Shown in pieces: positions 60,667 to 64,000 of a DNA stretch of 64,000 nucleotides (position 1 is the first letter of the stretch; every line of letters starts with the position of its first letter). Made by a program: the position numbers and the translations under genes. Source of the DNA: Chlorops oryzae. Its lineage: Eukaryota > Arthropoda > Insecta > Diptera > Chloropidae. The notes under the pieces are model-generated. The model was not told where the DNA came from. It worked only from the letters and a program-made list of their open reading frames with translations, and searched no databases. The stretch spans positions 18,843,755-18,907,754 of the forward strand of contig CM035808.1 of the NCBI GenBank assembly GCA_020466095.1, read 5' to 3'.

Positions 60667-62155
60667 TTATTCATACTAAATTTTTTTTTCAAAAATAATT
60701 TGATTATTGTATTTCTGATCTTTTTCTTCTTCTTGTGTGTTAAAAGTCCTCTTTGCTTTAGCGCCCTCCGAATTTTATAATTTTTGTAAATCTTAGAGAA
60801 AAGGTTACACGACCTTTAGCCTTTCTAAGATTTACAAAACTTTTTTACCTCAATTTAAATTTTTTAATTTAAGTTCCAACTTACCTTCAATTCAAAGAAA
60901 GGTGATTAATAATTTTTTTTTTCAAAACAAGAAGTTTAGATTAACTTTAATTCCTTGCAAATGTTATTGTTCATCAAAGTAGTTTCTACCCTCAGAAGAT
61001 CAAAAGATCAATTGCCAAACGATCGCATGTACCATTGGATTTTTAATTGTTCTGCGAAAAAGAAAATTTTCACTTACGCACAAATATCCAGTCAGTTGCT
61101 ACAATTAAAGAAACCCCAACTGTAGATGTAATTGAAGAATTTAATCAGGTAATTGAGTAACACTGAGATTAAAGAATTCAATTCTCATATCAGTTTTATT
61201 ATTGGGGCAGCACATTTATGTACCCAAGTAGTAACAGAAAATGAAAAGAAAAAAACAAAAAAAAAAAAAAAGGCAAAAGACCATTAAAGCTAACTAAATG
61301 TGATCTTATCGAAGTCCTAAGGCTACCACCGAACTGCTGCTGATATAAATTTCAAGAAGCCTATACAATTCATAAGGGTTTCAATAGGCATTGATTAAGT
61401 ATAATGGAAGCTACTTCATTTTATATATGAGTGCATTTAATCAATTGACGGGAGCTGAAATCAATCAGGGAAAGAAAATTCAAGAACGAGAAGTGCTTTT
61501 TATAAGTGCCTTTAAAAATTTCCCTTTCATATAGGCATGTGTAAGAAAAAAAAAACAAAAAAAAAAAAAAAACAATAAAGATTATAGAGACTGTAGTAAA
61601 TTTTTCCTTGAAGGGATTTTTAATAATCCCTTTTCATATATTTATTTACGATGATACCTCATTGCAAGGTTGATGGATTTATCCGCGTTACTTCTTTTAT
61701 AATTTTCCAGTTGAGTTTTATGTGTATGCTATCGGCTTTTCGTCATATTAAATAATCACGATGACAAGTTTAACGATTCTCACGGCTTATCGGACAATAA
61801 AATGATAACGTTTTTATGGGACACAGTTTTTTTTTTGTTTTTGTTTTGGATAACAAAACACAGATCGGGATTGTAAAAAAATTCATTCACATCAAAAGCT
61901 CGACCGTTTTTTTTTTATGGCAAAATATTTAGAAAATTAATGCCTGCCGTGCACGTATTGTCTGTGGCTATTATCAAGGACTCAAATCGATGATGATATG
62001 ACAGTGAAATGCCCATTTTAATTTACTGCCCCATCATCCTCGTATATGGGGGATATTTCTCATAGATCGCCAAAAGATTCCTGACCGTGAGAGTTCGAAC
62101 TCTGAACTCAGTTTCTGTGAATACCAATTCAGCCCACTTCAGACTTTTGGTTGCT
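60667..62155. other. intergenic with one short hairpin
   Basis: No gene was recognised. TTTGTAAATCTTAGA (60783-60797) and TCTAAGATTTACAAA (60824-60838) form a perfect 15-bp stem with more pairing inside. Confidence 0.4.
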
Positions 62156-62159
62156 TTAA

Positions 62160-62874
62160 CCCTCGCACAGGCACATATTTTCAAACCTTAGTTCAGGCAC
62201 TTGGTGCCTGACCAGACCCCTATGCATTTACATGCATTTGTATGGGAATTCGAGGTGTACGCCATCGAATTTTTTGTTCAAGCAAGTAAATGATTTTAAT
62301 CTCTTACCTTTTGATTTCGTTTTGGGATAGAATAAGCTACATGCGGAAGGCAAAATATACCTGAAAAATTTTCGAAATTCGAAAAAAAAAACATTTTTTT
62401 TTGGTTATTTTTCATAGTTTATTATGAGCAAAAACAAGGGTATTTTAGTGATATAAATGGAATGCGAATGAATTTTAGGGTGAAATATGATGCAGGTGAA
62501 CGAAGCCCCCCACTTTTCAGATCCAAACAAAAAAAGTTATGTGCTGAGATGGGTAAGAGATTAAAATGATTTACTTGCTTGAAAAAAATATTCGATATTA
62601 CACCTCTATCCCATACATATGCATGTAAAATTTTCATTGTAATTGCATAGGGGTCTGGCCAGGCACCAAGTGCCTGAACAAAGGTGTCTCTTTTTAATCC
62701 TTGTTGTTCTTTCTTTCCTAAGGACTTTTTAAAATAATTCAATGCGTAGATCGAAAGCCAATAAAATTTCATTAGGCTACTCGAAATTTCAGGTCGGTAG
62801 CTAAATTAGAAATATGTTAAATAAACGCCCAAAATCGAAATATGCCTGACCAGACCCATGTGCCTGTGGGACGG
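62160..62874. mobile_element. piggyBac-like fold-back MITE, TTAA TSD
   Basis: TTAA|CCCTCGCACAGGCACAT and ATGTGCCTGTGGGACGG|TTAA delimit 715 bp. Much of the interior is also inverted: GGTGCCTGACCAGACCCCTA (about 62204) against TAGGGGTCTGGCCAGGCACC (about 62646), and AAGCAAGTAAATGATTTTAA (about 62281) against TTAAAATGATTTACTTGCTT (about 62561). The element is thus close to one long hairpin. It has no credible protein. Confidence 0.8.
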
Positions 62875-63275
62875 TTAAGAATTCCACAATTTTTCTTTTT
62901 ACTTTAATGTGAGTTCTTAGTTAAAATAGGGGGTTTCCCTTAAACGTGTTTTTGCCTCAAACCCCTCGAAAACTCGTAAATCCGAAAAACAAAAAATTTC
63001 TATGAAAAGTTTGAAATTTTGAGAGGATATCGTAACGAAAAACTTTTACCGGAACAGTTGCAAATGGGCCAAAATAAAGAAAAACAATTCCTATTTTTAT
63101 CCAAAGGAAAAAAAGTTCTGCGCTATTTCTTGTATTTAAATATCATTTTGGAAGCTCCAGTTTTTATCTGTATCAAGATTATAGTATTGATACTGTAATT
63201 TTGCTGACATCATTTTTCGCACTTCACTTGAGTATTCAATAACAGTATTAACTTAAGTGTATCTAATTTCGGGTA

Positions 63276-63475
63276 ATGACAGTCTATTTGCATGAAATTA
63301 CTCAATCGCTTGGTCGTTTATGTGATTGTAATGCAAATAGATATACTGGGACTGTTTTTGAACGTATTGTCGAACTATTATCGGCTGCCTATATTGGTAG
63401 AGTTCAATGTTTAACATGGTTTCTTGAACATCCGGTTCATCGAATCACTTTCTTTTATTTGCTCTATTTCTGTGT
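63276..63475 (+). CDS. possible coding exon of an unknown protein
   Basis: About 65 codons are open with a varied, protein-like composition (LGRLCDCNANRYTG, FERIVELLSAAYIGR, WFLEHPVHRITFFYLLYF), just before a CT-rich microsatellite. A possible acceptor is TAATGACAG at 63275-63283. I do not recognise the family and see no clear donor before the repeat. It may be chance. Confidence 0.25.
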
Positions 63476-63477
63476 AT

Positions 63478-63489
63478 GGCCATCTCTCC

Positions 63490-63521
<32 letters not shown>

Positions 63522-63526
63522 TCTCT

Positions 63527-63571
<45 letters not shown>

Positions 63572-63925
63572 GCCTCTTTCTCTCTCTCTCTCTGCCTCTC
63601 TCTCTGCCTCTCTCTCTGCCTCTCTCTCTGCCTCTCTCTCTGCCTCTCTCTCTGCCTCTCTCTCTGCCTCTCTCTCTGCCTCTCTCTCTGCCTCTCTCTC
63701 TGCTCTCTCTCTCTGCCTCTCTCTCTGTCTCTCTCTCTGTCTCTCTCTCTGTCTCTCTCTCTGTCTCTCTCTCTGCCTCTCTCTCTGCCTCTCTCTCTGC
63801 CTCTCTCTCTGTCTCTCTGTCTCTCTGTCTCTCTGTCTCTCTCTATGTCTCTCACTCTGTTTCTCTCTCTGTCTGTCTCTGTCTCTCTCCGTCTCTCTCT
63901 TCTCTCTCTCTCTCTCTCTCCTCTT
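63478..63925. repeat. CT-rich microsatellite with 12-bp higher-order unit
   Basis: (TC)n changes to repeats of CTCTCTCTCTGC (from about 63590), then CTCTCTCTCTGT variants, then back to (TC)n. Long open frames on both strands here (SLSAS, RERQ) are products of the repeat. Confidence 0.95.
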
Positions 63926-64000
63926 CTTATAAATCTTTCCGCGTCTTACTCTTCTCTGTCTTCTATCTCCCTCTTTTAAAACCTTCTTATCTCTCTATCT

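Noticed and set aside
62422..62772. 116-codon minus-strand frame
   Set aside because: Falls inside the piggyBac-like fold-back element and has no recognisable domain.
63276..63979. Long frames of 136-218 codons through the CT-rich repeat
   Set aside because: Low-complexity SLSLS and RERQ translation of a microsatellite; only the first 65 codons are kept as a weak candidate.

Overview
The window is nuclear DNA of a higher (cyclorrhaphan) fly. It is AT-rich, full of small DNA transposons, and holds three recognisable protein genes with insect-type introns. The neural RNA-binding protein ELAV aligns with the Drosophila protein as I remember it, including the alanine/glutamine-rich N-terminus, so the order Diptera is secure. 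The family (tephritid, calyptrate or other) cannot be settled from here.

Layout: 1-4.3 kb is a stack of transposons (two Himar1-like mariner copies, one inside another TIR element, then a hAT-like element). At 6.6-6.84 kb there is a convincing orphan first exon on the + strand. From 13.5 to 44.5 kb runs an arginase gene on the - strand: exons 1-3 at 44.5-42.5 kb, exons 4-5 at 15.2-13.5 kb, with the 3' end lost in a 100-N assembly gap. Its third intron is about 27.3 kb long and contains the complete elav gene on the opposite strand: leader exon near 28.0-28.48 kb, main coding exon 29,243-30,567, and a long AT-rich 3' region. From 53.0 to 56.5 kb a proton-coupled oligopeptide transporter (SLC15/PTR) lies on the + strand in five exons, with one apparent single-base frameshift in an A6 run. 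The last 7 kb holds more TIR elements, one possible exon and a large CT-rich microsatellite.

The genes do not form a pathway. Arginase (arginine breakdown, probably mitochondrial), ELAV (neuronal splicing and 3'-end control) and the peptide transporter are simply neighbours; the point of interest is the nested, antisense arrangement of elav and arginase.

Much of the rest is non-autonomous DNA transposons that can be delimited by terminal inverted repeats and target-site duplications: TA (mariner), TTA (Harbinger-like), TTAA (piggyBac-like), 8 bp (hAT-like) and 4 bp. Three patterns deserve attention. One is a set of elements with GGG-N2-ATTCC ends, 4-bp duplications and many copies of a TGTYRCRYCCG-like motif. 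Another is the recurrent presence of tRNA-like modules inside TIR elements. The third is a hAT-like MITE carrying four copies of TATCGATA, the site bound by DREF, itself related to hAT transposases. All coordinates were read by eye; no search or folding was run.
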